The notes under the pieces were generated by a model. That model was not told the DNA's origin, did no database searches, and worked only from the letters and a program-made list of their open reading frames with translations. Position numbers and translations under genes: made by a program. Below are positions 25,794 to 35,283 of a DNA stretch of 64,000 nt, piece by piece. The first letter of the stretch is position 1; each line of letters starts with the position of its first letter. The DNA comes from Microvirga arvi (lineage in GTDB: Bacteria > Pseudomonadota > Alphaproteobacteria > Rhizobiales > Beijerinckiaceae), in NCBI RefSeq assembly GCF_016892765.1, contig NZ_JAFEMD010000009.1:82657-146656 (forward strand), read 5' to 3'.

Positions 25794-27260
25794 GTGAGTC
25801 CCTCTCAGCCTTGGGCCTATGGACTCGATGAGATTCGCCTCAAGGGAGGAGCAGACAGTTTCAGCCGGGAGGCTCTTTCCGAGCTTCTGGAGAACGTGCC
25901 GCTGGCGATCGCGGTGACGCTTGGGGCGAACCAGCAATTCGCCTTCGCCAACCGCCTGTTCCGGTCGGCCTTGTCGGCTCCGGACGAGGACCTGACCGGC
26001 CAGACGGTGCAGGAGGTGATGGGCGAGCGGTACACCCCCGAGCTTCGGGCCTTGCGGGAAAAAGTGTACCAAACGGGCGAGCCTCAGGAGCTGAAGGATC
26101 ATCCCCTCGTCCTCACGCCGGGCGCAACCACCTATTGGGACATCAAGCTGCTGCCGGTCCGCGATGCGGGCGATCAGGTCAGCGGCATCCTGGCTCTTGC
26201 CGCCCATGTAAGCGAGCGTGTCAGAGCGCGCAGCGAAGCCGAGACCAAGGCCCGCGAGATCGCACTCCACAATGAGCGTCTGGCGCTTGCCGTCGAGGCG
26301 ACGGAGATGGGCCTGTGGGAATGGAATGCGCAGACGGGCGAGACCTTTTGGTCGGACCGGCAGAAGGACATCTTCGGCCTTCCGAAGAACGAGCCTGCAA
26401 CCTATGAGTTCTGGTACGCGGCCATTCATCCGGAGGATCGCGAGCACGTGGTGAGCAGCGTCGGATCCTTGAGCGATCCGCGCTCGGGAGGGCAGCTTCA
26501 GGTCGAGCACCGGATCATACGCCCTGACGGAGACGTCCGCTGGATCCTCAGCCGCGGTCGCATGCTCTACGAGATCGTCAACGGCGAACTGAAACCTGCC
26601 CGCGTTCTCGGAACGATCATCGACATCACCGAGCGCCGCAGGAGCGAGGAGGTCCGGCAGCTCCTGGTGCAGGAGCTCAATCACCGGGTCAAAAACCTCT
26701 TCGCTATGACGAGCGGCATGATAGCCCTCACGGCGCGAACGGCGGAGACGCCGAAGCAGATGGCGGCCGCCCTTCGTGGCCGAATCGAGGCCCTGGCCCG
26801 CGCGCATGAGCTGATCCGCCCTGCGATCACGGGCAGCGAGCCGACGGACGGCGAGACCTCGGTCGACAAGATCGTCGAGGCCATCCTGGCACCGCACATC
26901 AACCAGGGCGCGCCCTCCCCGATGATTCTGGAGGGGCCGCCGGTGCCGATCGGCCCAAAGGCTGCAACGATCCTGACGCTGGTGCTGCACGAGCTTGCGA
27001 CCAACGCCTCGAAGTACGGGGCCCTCTCGGTTCCCGAGGGCCGCCTGAGGGTCACCTGGGCGCGGGGCGTGATGCTCACGCTCACATGGCAGGAGGAAGG
27101 CGGGCCGGCGATCCAGGGCGCACCGAGCACGGAGGGCTTCGGCTCGAAGCTCGCGCGCCGGAGTGTGCAGGACCAGCTCGGCGGCGCCATCTCCTATGAC
27201 TGGCGGCCCGAGGGCCTGCAGGTGCGCATCGACCTGCCGCTGAACCAGCTCGAAGCCTGA
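25794..27260 (+). CDS. PAS-domain sensor histidine kinase, HWE family
   Basis: A 488-residue cytoplasmic sensor kinase with no membrane segment. PAS 1 is at ~res 25-140 and PAS 2 at ~155-285 (GLWEWNAQTGETFWS ... GTIIDITERR). The HWE dimerisation/phosphoacceptor region contains LVQELNHRVKNLFAM (His ~298), and the ATPase domain contains LVLHELATNASKYGALS. HWE kinases are typical of Hyphomicrobiales. It starts with GTG at 25794 behind AAAGGA. No response regulator is adjacent, so it is an orphan kinase; possible partners such as a general stress or light pathway cannot be deduced. Confidence 0.92.
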   Translation: MSPSQPWAYGLDEIRLKGGADSFSREALSELLENVPLAIAVTLGANQQFAFANRLFRSALSAPDEDLTGQTVQEVMGERYTPELRALREKVYQTGEPQELKDHPLVLTPGATTYWDIKLLPVRDAGDQVSGILALAAHVSERVRARSEAETKAREIALHNERLALAVEATEMGLWEWNAQTGETFWSDRQKDIFGLPKNEPATYEFWYAAIHPEDREHVVSSVGSLSDPRSGGQLQVEHRIIRPDGDVRWILSRGRMLYEIVNGELKPARVLGTIIDITERRRSEEVRQLLVQELNHRVKNLFAMTSGMIALTARTAETPKQMAAALRGRIEALARAHELIRPAITGSEPTDGETSVDKIVEAILAPHINQGAPSPMILEGPPVPIGPKAATILTLVLHELATNASKYGALSVPEGRLRVTWARGVMLTLTWQEEGGPAIQGAPSTEGFGSKLARRSVQDQLGGAISYDWRPEGLQVRIDLPLNQLEA

Positions 27261-27271
27261 GGCACCCTTAA

Positions 27272-27296
27272 GCCCTCCCCACAAGGGGGAGGGAGA
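27272..27296. repeat. Short CCCTCCCC/GGGGGAGGG repeat fragment
   Basis: GCCCTCCCCACAAGGGGGAGGG sequence (in parts) forms a small hairpin after the kinase stop, related to the repeats at 24433-24581. It may act as a transcript end between the convergent kinase and prfC genes. Confidence 0.5.
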
Positions 27297-27385
27297 AGGA
27301 GCATGTTCTTCATCGCTCAGACGCTGGAATTCATGAGCCAGACTTTAATGTCTGAGAATAGTACAGCGAAAGAAAGCTTGAGGCC

Positions 27386-28969
<1,584 letters not shown>

Positions 28970-29235
28970 GGCGCTTGGTTATCTCTCGGAACGAAGACGG
29001 GGGCGGAACGCCATGGCGCCCGCCCCTCTCGCTGGTCTCTTCTCACCCTATATGGGGGCTGCCCGTCAACTGTGAAAGAAGATCACGAGTGTCACACCCT
29101 GTTGCCGCCTCCAGGAGGCCTAATAGGGAACCGGCCTTGGTGGTTGCCCACCCGGGAAAGACGCCCTAGTACCTGGCAGTTACGCCCACAAAGCGGGGCC
29201 GGCGCTCCAACTCCCCAATCCCACAACCGTAGGGG
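28970..29235. other. Intergenic stretch upstream of prfC
   Basis: No gene, repeat or clear terminator recognised. It must contain the prfC promoter (minus strand) and the 3' end of the lower-GC secreted-protein locus. Confidence 0.35.
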
Positions 29236-29673
29236 CTAGTAGCTGTGGAGATGAATATCGAACAGTCCCTTGTGTTTATAGGGCTTCAGGCTGCCGTCAG
29301 GCTTAACGACGCAGCCTCCGGAATAGAAGTATTTGAGGCGCGTAGATATGGGAGCATTCACCAAATCATTCCCCCAGAGATTCTCTGTCCTCGCCATTTC
29401 TAAAATGGAGGTGAAGGTTCCGACGGTATAGTCACCCTTCGAGGTTCTATGGACTTTCATATCGTCTTCGAAACCTGACGTCTGGCTCCGGTCCCCATTG
29501 AAAAGGAACGCTCTTAGCAGCGGCTTGCACTCTTCGATCAGCTTTTTGTCCTTCGCCATCTTCTCACGAAGCTTTGCTTCGGCTTCCTCATAAACAATCC
29601 GAGCTGTTTTGTTAACGGCGATAATCTTTACGCTTGAGATGTCGTCATAGACGGAGTTCGACTTTTCAATCAC
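29236..29673 (-). pseudogene. C-terminal remnant of the large secreted protein, separated by a probable frameshift
   Basis: An open frame of 145 codons from GTG 29673, overlapping the stop of the 986-residue gene (GTGA). Read upstream in the same frame, the sequence continues as QWEGAEIVFSGVIEKSNS, which follows naturally on the DPEDLYF of the upstream frame. The most economical reading is one gene split by a missing base near 29690-29700, rather than a separate protein. It has no SD of its own and no known domain (contains ARTENLWGNDL and DGSLKPYKHKGLFDI). Alternatively it is a translationally coupled small gene. Confidence 0.55.
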
Positions 29674-32630
29674 GCCAGAGAAAACGATCTCCGCGCCCTC
29701 CCATTGAAGTAGAGATCTTCCGGGTCCATTTGCGGACGAGACATCAAGAGATCATATGATCCATCCTCAACATCCACTCTCAGTGAGCCGCCGTAATCAT
29801 CAGAGTATTTACCGGCAACGGAACCGCTCCAGACGATCTTCTTGCCTTTGCACTTGGAGTCGAAGTCACTCTTTGAAACCGATCTGCACAGTTTTCGATA
29901 TTGGTCCTGGGGAATTTCAGCCTCCGATGCCCCAGGCATTATCACCACTGCTTTGGGGCCACTGATGCCTGAACCCGAGCCTTCGCTAGGGGCAGGATTA
30001 ACACCGGCGCCGGACTGCCTCGTCACAGCGCTCGGCTGGCTCTGAGCGGTCACGTTTGTCGTTGCCTGCTCGCGCGCCTTGGCGACTTGATCCGGATCAA
30101 TGAGGATTGGCAGATAGCGGAAGGCTACTTGATCACGGCGAAGTGCTCCCGTTAGGGATTTGAGATCGTTCTCCCTCGCATAGATGGCGCCGCATTGGCC
30201 ACGCTTTGCCGCGATGAAGGACTCCTCGATGGGGGTGATCTTCATAGCAGGAGTGGATTTCATCTCCTCGGTGAGCCGCGTCATGTGGGGCGTCAGAAGC
30301 AACGCGTGGGCCTCGCGCTCGCTGCCGTCGATGGCCAGGCATACCTCTTTCGAGTCGTTCTTCAGCATCGCGAAGCCAAGACCCTTGATTGACCCGTCTT
30401 CGACACCCTTCTCGATCTCAAGTACCCGAGCGGTCTCAGCCTGAAGTGCGGCGTTCAGGTCCTGATCCGTCACAGAGAACATGAGCTTGAATGCTCCCGA
30501 GTCGATGGCTGAAAGAACGTCTGCAATATCAGCAGCCTTTTCCGAGACTAGTGCCTGACGGACCGCAACAATCACGTCGTAGGCCTTCAGGTTGCCGATA
30601 TCGCAACGTGGCAGCGGGAAGGTGAAGGATTGCCCGTATCGGGCAAAGTGCCCATTCAGAAGCCGGGCCTTGCCGATCTCCGGACTTCCATCATGCCGCT
30701 GGCAGAGCGACGGCTTGTTCCCAATAAAGACGAGATCTCCTTTGAGATTCTTTGTGAGAGAGGGAGCCTTGTCGCCGTCGTTGTAGAGAACCAGAATCTC
30801 GCTCTGCTCGCCCTCGACCAAGAAGCGGTTCTTGTCCGTCGTTGCGTTCAGAACCATCACGGCTTCGTCCGTCGAGGCCTTCGCCTGTTTGAAGGTAGCA
30901 ACGGCATGCTCGAGAGCTGCCATGCCAGGATTGGTTCTAACCTGAGCGATCTCGTCCTTCATTCCTGTCAGCAACGCGATAGTTTTTGCCGGCAGCGGAA
31001 GAGACATCTTTTGCGATGCATAGGCTTCCGCCTCAGCCAGCGTCGCAATCAACTGCTTCTCTCTCGCACGCTCTGCGCGAAATTGATCAATACGACCTGC
31101 AACATCCTTATAGCTCTTCGTCAGCTCCGTGAGACGAACTGCTTGTCCTTGCGCCGAGGGATCAATCCCACCTGCCATGGTCTGCGCGCCCCTTTGAAGC
31201 AGACGCTGTGCCGTCTCGTCCGAGAGAAGCCCGTCGACAGCAATGTTTTCCGCGGTCTGGAAATTGCTGATCGCCGTGCGTGTCCCCGCACCATAGATAC
31301 CGTCCGCCTTCTCCGTTGCCGGAATGTATCCGATCTCCTGGAGAAGCTTCTGGAGCTGAACATGCTCGTCGAGAGGACGGCCCGTCTCTTCACGCGCAGA
31401 GAATGGCGCCGATTGCGCCATCTGGGCCTGCCACTGATCGCGCTGACGACGATACTCGGCCGCAACGCAGGGAACAGCCTTCTTGATGGCTGCGCTTGAC
31501 ACCGTTCCCTTCTCGGGAATGGCGCAGGTCTGGAGGACCGCTTGCGTGAACGCGACGGCTTCCTGCTTGAGAGTACTCCGCTGATCCGGCGCGCTGAAGC
31601 GGACCACATAGTAGGGGCGCAGCAAGTCGACATCCAGGCGGCTCAGTTCCTTGTCGGAACAGATGATCTTTCCGAGCGGATCCTTGGCCTTCGTGCAATC
31701 ATAGGTCGGGCCGATCGCGAGTTGCGCCTTCTCGATCGTGAAGACGGGAGGGGCTTCCTGCGTGATTTCCGCGTATTTCACCTGCAGGGCGCCGAAATCG
31801 TCGTGAATCTCCTGCGAGATCTCGCCCGACAGCTTCTGCTCGGCGCGCGAGCGGGCCGCACCGAGACTGTCCAGCGCCGCCAAGCGGGCATTGTCACTCT
31901 CGGCGAAACCGGCAAGCGCTTTGTAGTCGCGCCGGATCGCCTCGACATCACTAGCCGAAATCACAGCCTTGGGACCCGATGCGGATGCAATCCGCTTCGC
32001 GAGCTTCTGCGCCTCCGCGCGAACGCTCTCCGACCGGGACGATTGAAGACCCTCCACGCTGCCGCGTAGGGCATTCAGGTCCGCGATCAGACGCTGGCGC
32101 TCGGCCTGGCGATAGCGCTGCTGCCGGCCGGAATCGCTTTCGACATCCACCAGCAGAAACGATCCGTTCGAGAAGTAGAGATCGATGGCCGTACGCAGGT
32201 CGGTCACCTGCGCGCGACCGGAGCTGTCCGTCTGCCCGAAAGACTGGTTGCAGGTCGAGACGACTGTTGCGCCGTTTTCATCCAGCGCGTTGCACCGGTA
32301 ACTGGCTTTCAGGTTTCCGGGCTCGAATTTGGCGCACTCGCTGCCGATGGGAGCCAATCGGGGATCGCTCGGCATCACGCCGTTCTGGATCAGCGCAGGA
32401 ATGGTGACGTCGTGGCGGGCCAGCGCCTTTTGCGCACAATAGAGGCGCATCTCAGGCTGTCCGGCCCACGCCTCCTTCGCAGCCTGCATCTGCGCGGCGG
32501 CAATCATCCCACCGATCAGACCGAAGACTCCCGCCGCATTCGACTGAGCCTTGCTGCTCTGCGTGACGAATTGAGACAATCCCAGGCAGGCAATGCTGCA
32601 GACAATAATCTTATTTCGAAGAATAAACAC
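29670..32630 (-). CDS. Large secreted protein with LprI-like and peptidoglycan-binding domains
   Basis: A 986-residue exported protein starting with GTG. The signal peptide is in res 1-~29 (hydrophobic IIVCSIACLGLSQFV then SKAQ), and a glycine/alanine-rich second hydrophobic segment (VFGLIGGMIAAAQ) follows. A segment at ~308-400, YDCTKAKDPLGKIICSDKEL, has the Cys spacing of the LprI lysozyme-inhibitor (DUF1311) domain. A peptidoglycan-binding-1 domain lies at ~421-481 (LQKLLQEIGYI ... DGIYGAGTRTAISNFQ). Helical regions and a Cys-containing C-terminal region follow. The reading frame ends prematurely at SFSLA; see the adjoining remnant. GC content looks lower than in the neighbours. The role is probably cell-envelope related. 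Confidence 0.75.
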   Translation of the reverse strand: MFILRNKIIVCSIACLGLSQFVTQSSKAQSNAAGVFGLIGGMIAAAQMQAAKEAWAGQPEMRLYCAQKALARHDVTIPALIQNGVMPSDPRLAPIGSECAKFEPGNLKASYRCNALDENGATVVSTCNQSFGQTDSSGRAQVTDLRTAIDLYFSNGSFLLVDVESDSGRQQRYRQAERQRLIADLNALRGSVEGLQSSRSESVRAEAQKLAKRIASASGPKAVISASDVEAIRRDYKALAGFAESDNARLAALDSLGAARSRAEQKLSGEISQEIHDDFGALQVKYAEITQEAPPVFTIEKAQLAIGPTYDCTKAKDPLGKIICSDKELSRLDVDLLRPYYVVRFSAPDQRSTLKQEAVAFTQAVLQTCAIPEKGTVSSAAIKKAVPCVAAEYRRQRDQWQAQMAQSAPFSAREETGRPLDEHVQLQKLLQEIGYIPATEKADGIYGAGTRTAISNFQTAENIAVDGLLSDETAQRLLQRGAQTMAGGIDPSAQGQAVRLTELTKSYKDVAGRIDQFRAERAREKQLIATLAEAEAYASQKMSLPLPAKTIALLTGMKDEIAQVRTNPGMAALEHAVATFKQAKASTDEAVMVLNATTDKNRFLVEGEQSEILVLYNDGDKAPSLTKNLKGDLVFIGNKPSLCQRHDGSPEIGKARLLNGHFARYGQSFTFPLPRCDIGNLKAYDVIVAVRQALVSEKAADIADVLSAIDSGAFKLMFSVTDQDLNAALQAETARVLEIEKGVEDGSIKGLGFAMLKNDSKEVCLAIDGSEREAHALLLTPHMTRLTEEMKSTPAMKITPIEESFIAAKRGQCGAIYARENDLKSLTGALRRDQVAFRYLPILIDPDQVAKAREQATTNVTAQSQPSAVTRQSGAGVNPAPSEGSGSGISGPKAVVIMPGASEAEIPQDQYRKLCRSVSKSDFDSKCKGKKIVWSGSVAGKYSDDYGGSLRVDVEDGSYDLLMSRPQMDPEDLYFNGRARRSFSLA

Positions 32631-32849
32631 TCAAGCCCCCAACCAATACCCGGTCTTTCAGCCGTGTTGCAGGTCGAGCATAAGCTCATACATGAGCCTA
32701 TGGTGTCCGATCCACTTCGCAGACGATGGATCCTCATCAACCTTCTGCAAAGGTAAACACCGGAGCTGAAGTGTTATGTCAGGAAGCGATGCCTAATCCA
32801 TGCGACAGCCCGCCACAGCACTGACGTGAAGATGAGACGGGTGGCGCGG

Positions 32850-32877
32850 TTGAACGATCCACGATCACCCTTACATT
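32850..32877 (+). promoter_or_regulatory. Putative sigma-70 promoter of a short transcription unit
   Basis: TTGAAC (32850-32855) and TACATT (32872-32877) are separated by 16 bases, about 20 bases before a strong ribosome-binding site and a 24-codon ORF, with a terminator about 160 bases further on. Assigned by eye only. Confidence 0.4.
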
Positions 32878-32912
32878 CGGTTCTCCCGTCAACAACGAAA
32901 GGAGGTGATCCA

Positions 32913-32987
32913 GTGTCTCATTGTCATACCCTACGGTCCCCGGTTGCCGTGACCTGGATCTTGGCCTCTGCCGAGATTGGTGCGTAA
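32913..32987 (+). CDS. 24-codon small ORF with full-length anti-SD complementarity
   Basis: GTG at 32913 opens a 24-residue frame (MSHCHTLRSPVAV, then TWILASAEIGA) ending TAA 32985-32987. It is preceded by GAAAGGAGGTGATCC (32897-32911), 15 bases complementary to the 3' end of 16S rRNA, far longer than an ordinary SD. With the promoter-like sequence at 32850 and the terminator at 33034, this would be a transcript of about 180 bases. The peptide has no recognised family here. Function unknown: leader-like peptide, small protein, or an RNA acting through its 16S complementarity. Confidence 0.5.
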   Translation: MSHCHTLRSPVAVTWILASAEIGA

Positions 32988-33033
32988 CGCACGTCAAGGA
33001 ACGGCTCCTTAAGGGCCGTGGAACCGACAATGG

Positions 33034-33065
33034 AAAGGCCGTCCTTTGGGACGGCCTTTCTTTTT
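33034..33065 (+). terminator. Rho-independent terminator
   Basis: AAAGGCCGTCC (33034-33044), loop TTTG, GGACGGCCTTT (33049-33059), then TTTCTTTTT: an 11-pair perfect stem with a T-run. It ends the short plus-strand unit and touches the stop codon of the convergent minus-strand gene. Confidence 0.9.
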
Positions 33066-34179
33066 ACGCGCTCAGAAGCTTGCCTGTCCTCCGTGCCTCG
33101 GTGCCGGCGACCTTGGCGATCCGCATGCCCCGGGTCACGAAGCGCTGGGCGATGCGGGCGAACATCACGCCGTCGCACGGCGCCTTGGTTTCGGCTGTGA
33201 CGCCCGTCAGCGGATCGATGACCTCGGCAATCACATCGCCTTCCTTCACCCGCGCCCCCGCATCGGTCCGGAAGACCAGGACGCCATAGGCGGGAGCCTG
33301 GACCGGCTCGGAGGCTGCGAGCGGCGTGGGCTGGCACAGCGGCTCCGGCACCTGCGGCGCCTCACCCGCAATCGCCCCGCGCAAAGTCAAGTAATCGATG
33401 ATCGCAGCCGCATCGGCCTGCCCCGTCTCATGGCTCACGTCCCGCTCGCCCCGGAACTCCAGGGTGGTCGAGTGGCAGCTGAACGGGATGGGATGGGCCG
33501 GGAAACGGTCTGCCAGCTCCGCCCAGGGGCGGCTGCAAGCCTCGTCGAAGGGCTCGTCGCCCGACACGTCGGCGAGCAGATAGGCATAGGCGCCGATCAG
33601 GGCAGAGAGCGGGGCGAACGCCTCCGCCGAGCGGGTATGGGTGTAGAGATGCACCACGGCTTCGGCGTCACAATGCATGTCGAGCACGACGTCCGCACCC
33701 TGGGCGAGACCGAGCAGGGTCTTCTTCAGCACCTCGGCCGGATTGGACGGCTCCCAGGCATCACACTCCGCCTGCAGGGCCTCGCGGATGAGGCGTACAT
33801 TGGCCTCGCCGTCCTTCGTGAGCTTGCCCTCGATGCGCTCGGCAACTTTCGGCACGAGGTCCGGATAGCCCCGGTTGAAGTTGATGCCGTCGGAAAGGTT
33901 GAAGCGGCCGATATGGTCGCCGAGCACCCTTTGGGCAAGGCCGATGGGATTGGCGGAGGGCACGAGCACGATCTCGCCCGTGATCCGGCCTTCGCTCTCA
34001 AGGGCGGTGAGGCGCTCGCGCAGGTGGTGGGCCGCGATCATGCCGGGGATCTCGTCCGCATGGAGCGAGGCCTGGACATGAATGCGCGGGCGGGCGCCTT
34101 CCGTGCCGAAGTGTTGGACGGTCAGGGAGAGGTCGGCTCCGGGCGCGAGCGGAGCAAGGGCGATCTGTTCTGTTCTCAT
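33064..34179 (-). CDS. Succinylglutamate desuccinylase/aspartoacylase-family zinc deacylase
   Basis: A 371-residue M14-like zinc enzyme: QASLHADEIPG holds the His and Glu zinc ligands (~res 40), VPSANPIGLAQR and FNRGYPDL follow, DMHCDAEAVVHLYTHTR gives the next His (~165), and a biotinyl/lipoyl-like C-terminal part contains GVLVFRTDAGARVKEGDVIA. The family removes acyl groups from N-acyl amino acids or related compounds. ATG 34179 was chosen over nearby GTG/TTG codons. It follows glk on the same strand after 61 bases, so it may be the end of the trehalose block, but its link to it is unclear. Confidence 0.88.
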   Translation of the reverse strand: MRTEQIALAPLAPGADLSLTVQHFGTEGARPRIHVQASLHADEIPGMIAAHHLRERLTALESEGRITGEIVLVPSANPIGLAQRVLGDHIGRFNLSDGINFNRGYPDLVPKVAERIEGKLTKDGEANVRLIREALQAECDAWEPSNPAEVLKKTLLGLAQGADVVLDMHCDAEAVVHLYTHTRSAEAFAPLSALIGAYAYLLADVSGDEPFDEACSRPWAELADRFPAHPIPFSCHSTTLEFRGERDVSHETGQADAAAIIDYLTLRGAIAGEAPQVPEPLCQPTPLAASEPVQAPAYGVLVFRTDAGARVKEGDVIAEVIDPLTGVTAETKAPCDGVMFARIAQRFVTRGMRIAKVAGTEARRTGKLLSA

Positions 34180-34240
34180 CACCAATCAGCAGGTTAAGGC
34201 GAGGCCTCGTGGAGGCTCGCGCATGATCTCGGCAGGCCCC

Positions 34241-35239
34241 TCAGGTAGCCTGCCACCCTTGCGATTGGAAGACGAAGCGCTCGGGATTCGTCACGATGGC
34301 AGCCAGTCCCTGCAGGGCCGGCTCCGGATTGACGATGGCGTAGACCGGCACCTTCCTCGCCCAGGCATCGTGGGGCGCCTTGTGGTCGAAGGCCCCCCGG
34401 AAATCGCCGGCCTGGAGAATGTCGATCATCCGGGGCGCGATGCCGCCCGCGATGAAGACGCCGCCGGAGGATTCGAAGGTCAGCGCCAGATCGCCGGCGA
34501 AGCGCCCGAGGAAGCGCGCGAACAGGGCCAGCGCATCTTTGGCGAGATCGTTGCCCTCGCGGGCCGCGGCCAGGACGTCGTTGGGCATCGTGAACGGGCA
34601 CGCGACGCAGCGATGGGCGGAAAGAGCCCTGGCGATGCGGAACAGGCCCGGACCCGACAGCACGACCTCTCCCGAAACCCGCCCGCCGACCCGTTCCAGA
34701 TGCGGCCAGAGGGCGGTTTCCTCGTCGGTGATCGGCCCGAACTCCATGTGTCCCGCCTCGGTCGCAAGGATCGCGAAGCGATCCTCCACCGGCACTAGGG
34801 CGCCTGCCCCGAGGCCGGTGCCCGGACCCAGCACCACGCGCGGCCCGGACCTGGCCGGCGTGAAGGTCCCGAGGGCCGCGAGATCGCCCTTCGCCTCGTC
34901 GAGGACCGTGACGGAGGCTGCGACCGGCGTGTAGTCGTTGACGAGGGTCACGCGCTCAAGATCGAGCGCCCGGCCGATGGCCTCGGCATCGATCACCCAA
35001 TGGGCATTGGTGAGACGGATGGCGGGCGCGTCCACCCGGGTCGCGACCGCGATGATGGCGGAGCGGGGGGTCGCTCCCCGGTAGGCTTCGAGCGCGATCC
35101 TGATGGCGCCGACCGGATCCGGCGTCTGCGCCGTCAGCGTGCGCGGCAGAAGCTGAACGGGTTCTCCGGGCGCAGGCAGAACGGCGAAGCGCGCGTTGGT
35201 GCCGCCGATATCGCCGAGAAGAACAGGAAATGCGAACAT
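34241..35239 (-). CDS. glk: Glucokinase
   Basis: A 332-residue glucokinase of the Glk (non-ROK) type: N-terminal VLLGDIGGTNARFAVLPAPG, TLVNDYTPVAASV (~105), VVLGPGTGLGAGALVPVE (~135), EAGHMEFGPITDEE (~165) and GVFIAGGIAPRMIDIL (~270). It phosphorylates glucose to glucose-6-P. It lies 44 bases after the GH15 gene, so glucose released by that enzyme could be trapped at once and returned to OtsA as a precursor. Confidence 0.95.
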   Translation of the reverse strand: MFAFPVLLGDIGGTNARFAVLPAPGEPVQLLPRTLTAQTPDPVGAIRIALEAYRGATPRSAIIAVATRVDAPAIRLTNAHWVIDAEAIGRALDLERVTLVNDYTPVAASVTVLDEAKGDLAALGTFTPARSGPRVVLGPGTGLGAGALVPVEDRFAILATEAGHMEFGPITDEETALWPHLERVGGRVSGEVVLSGPGLFRIARALSAHRCVACPFTMPNDVLAAAREGNDLAKDALALFARFLGRFAGDLALTFESSGGVFIAGGIAPRMIDILQAGDFRGAFDHKAPHDAWARKVPVYAIVNPEPALQGLAAIVTNPERFVFQSQGWQAT

Positions 35240-35283
35240 CGAAGCCTATCGTCCTTTCCGCCTTTCGCACCCGATCCTGAGGA

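Noticed and set aside
25728..27284. 518-codon open frame opposite the HWE kinase
   Set aside because: The plus strand shows clear PAS and HWE motifs; the antisense frame shows none.
29690..29705. Programmed -1 ribosomal frameshift in the large secreted protein gene
   Set aside because: No XXXYYYZ slippery heptamer or downstream stem is evident; mutation or sequence error is simpler.
32897..32913. Fragment of a 16S rRNA gene (17-base match to its 3' end on the minus strand)
   Set aside because: The similarity stops immediately outside the anti-SD region, and it sits right before a GTG-started ORF, so an extended SD is the better explanation.
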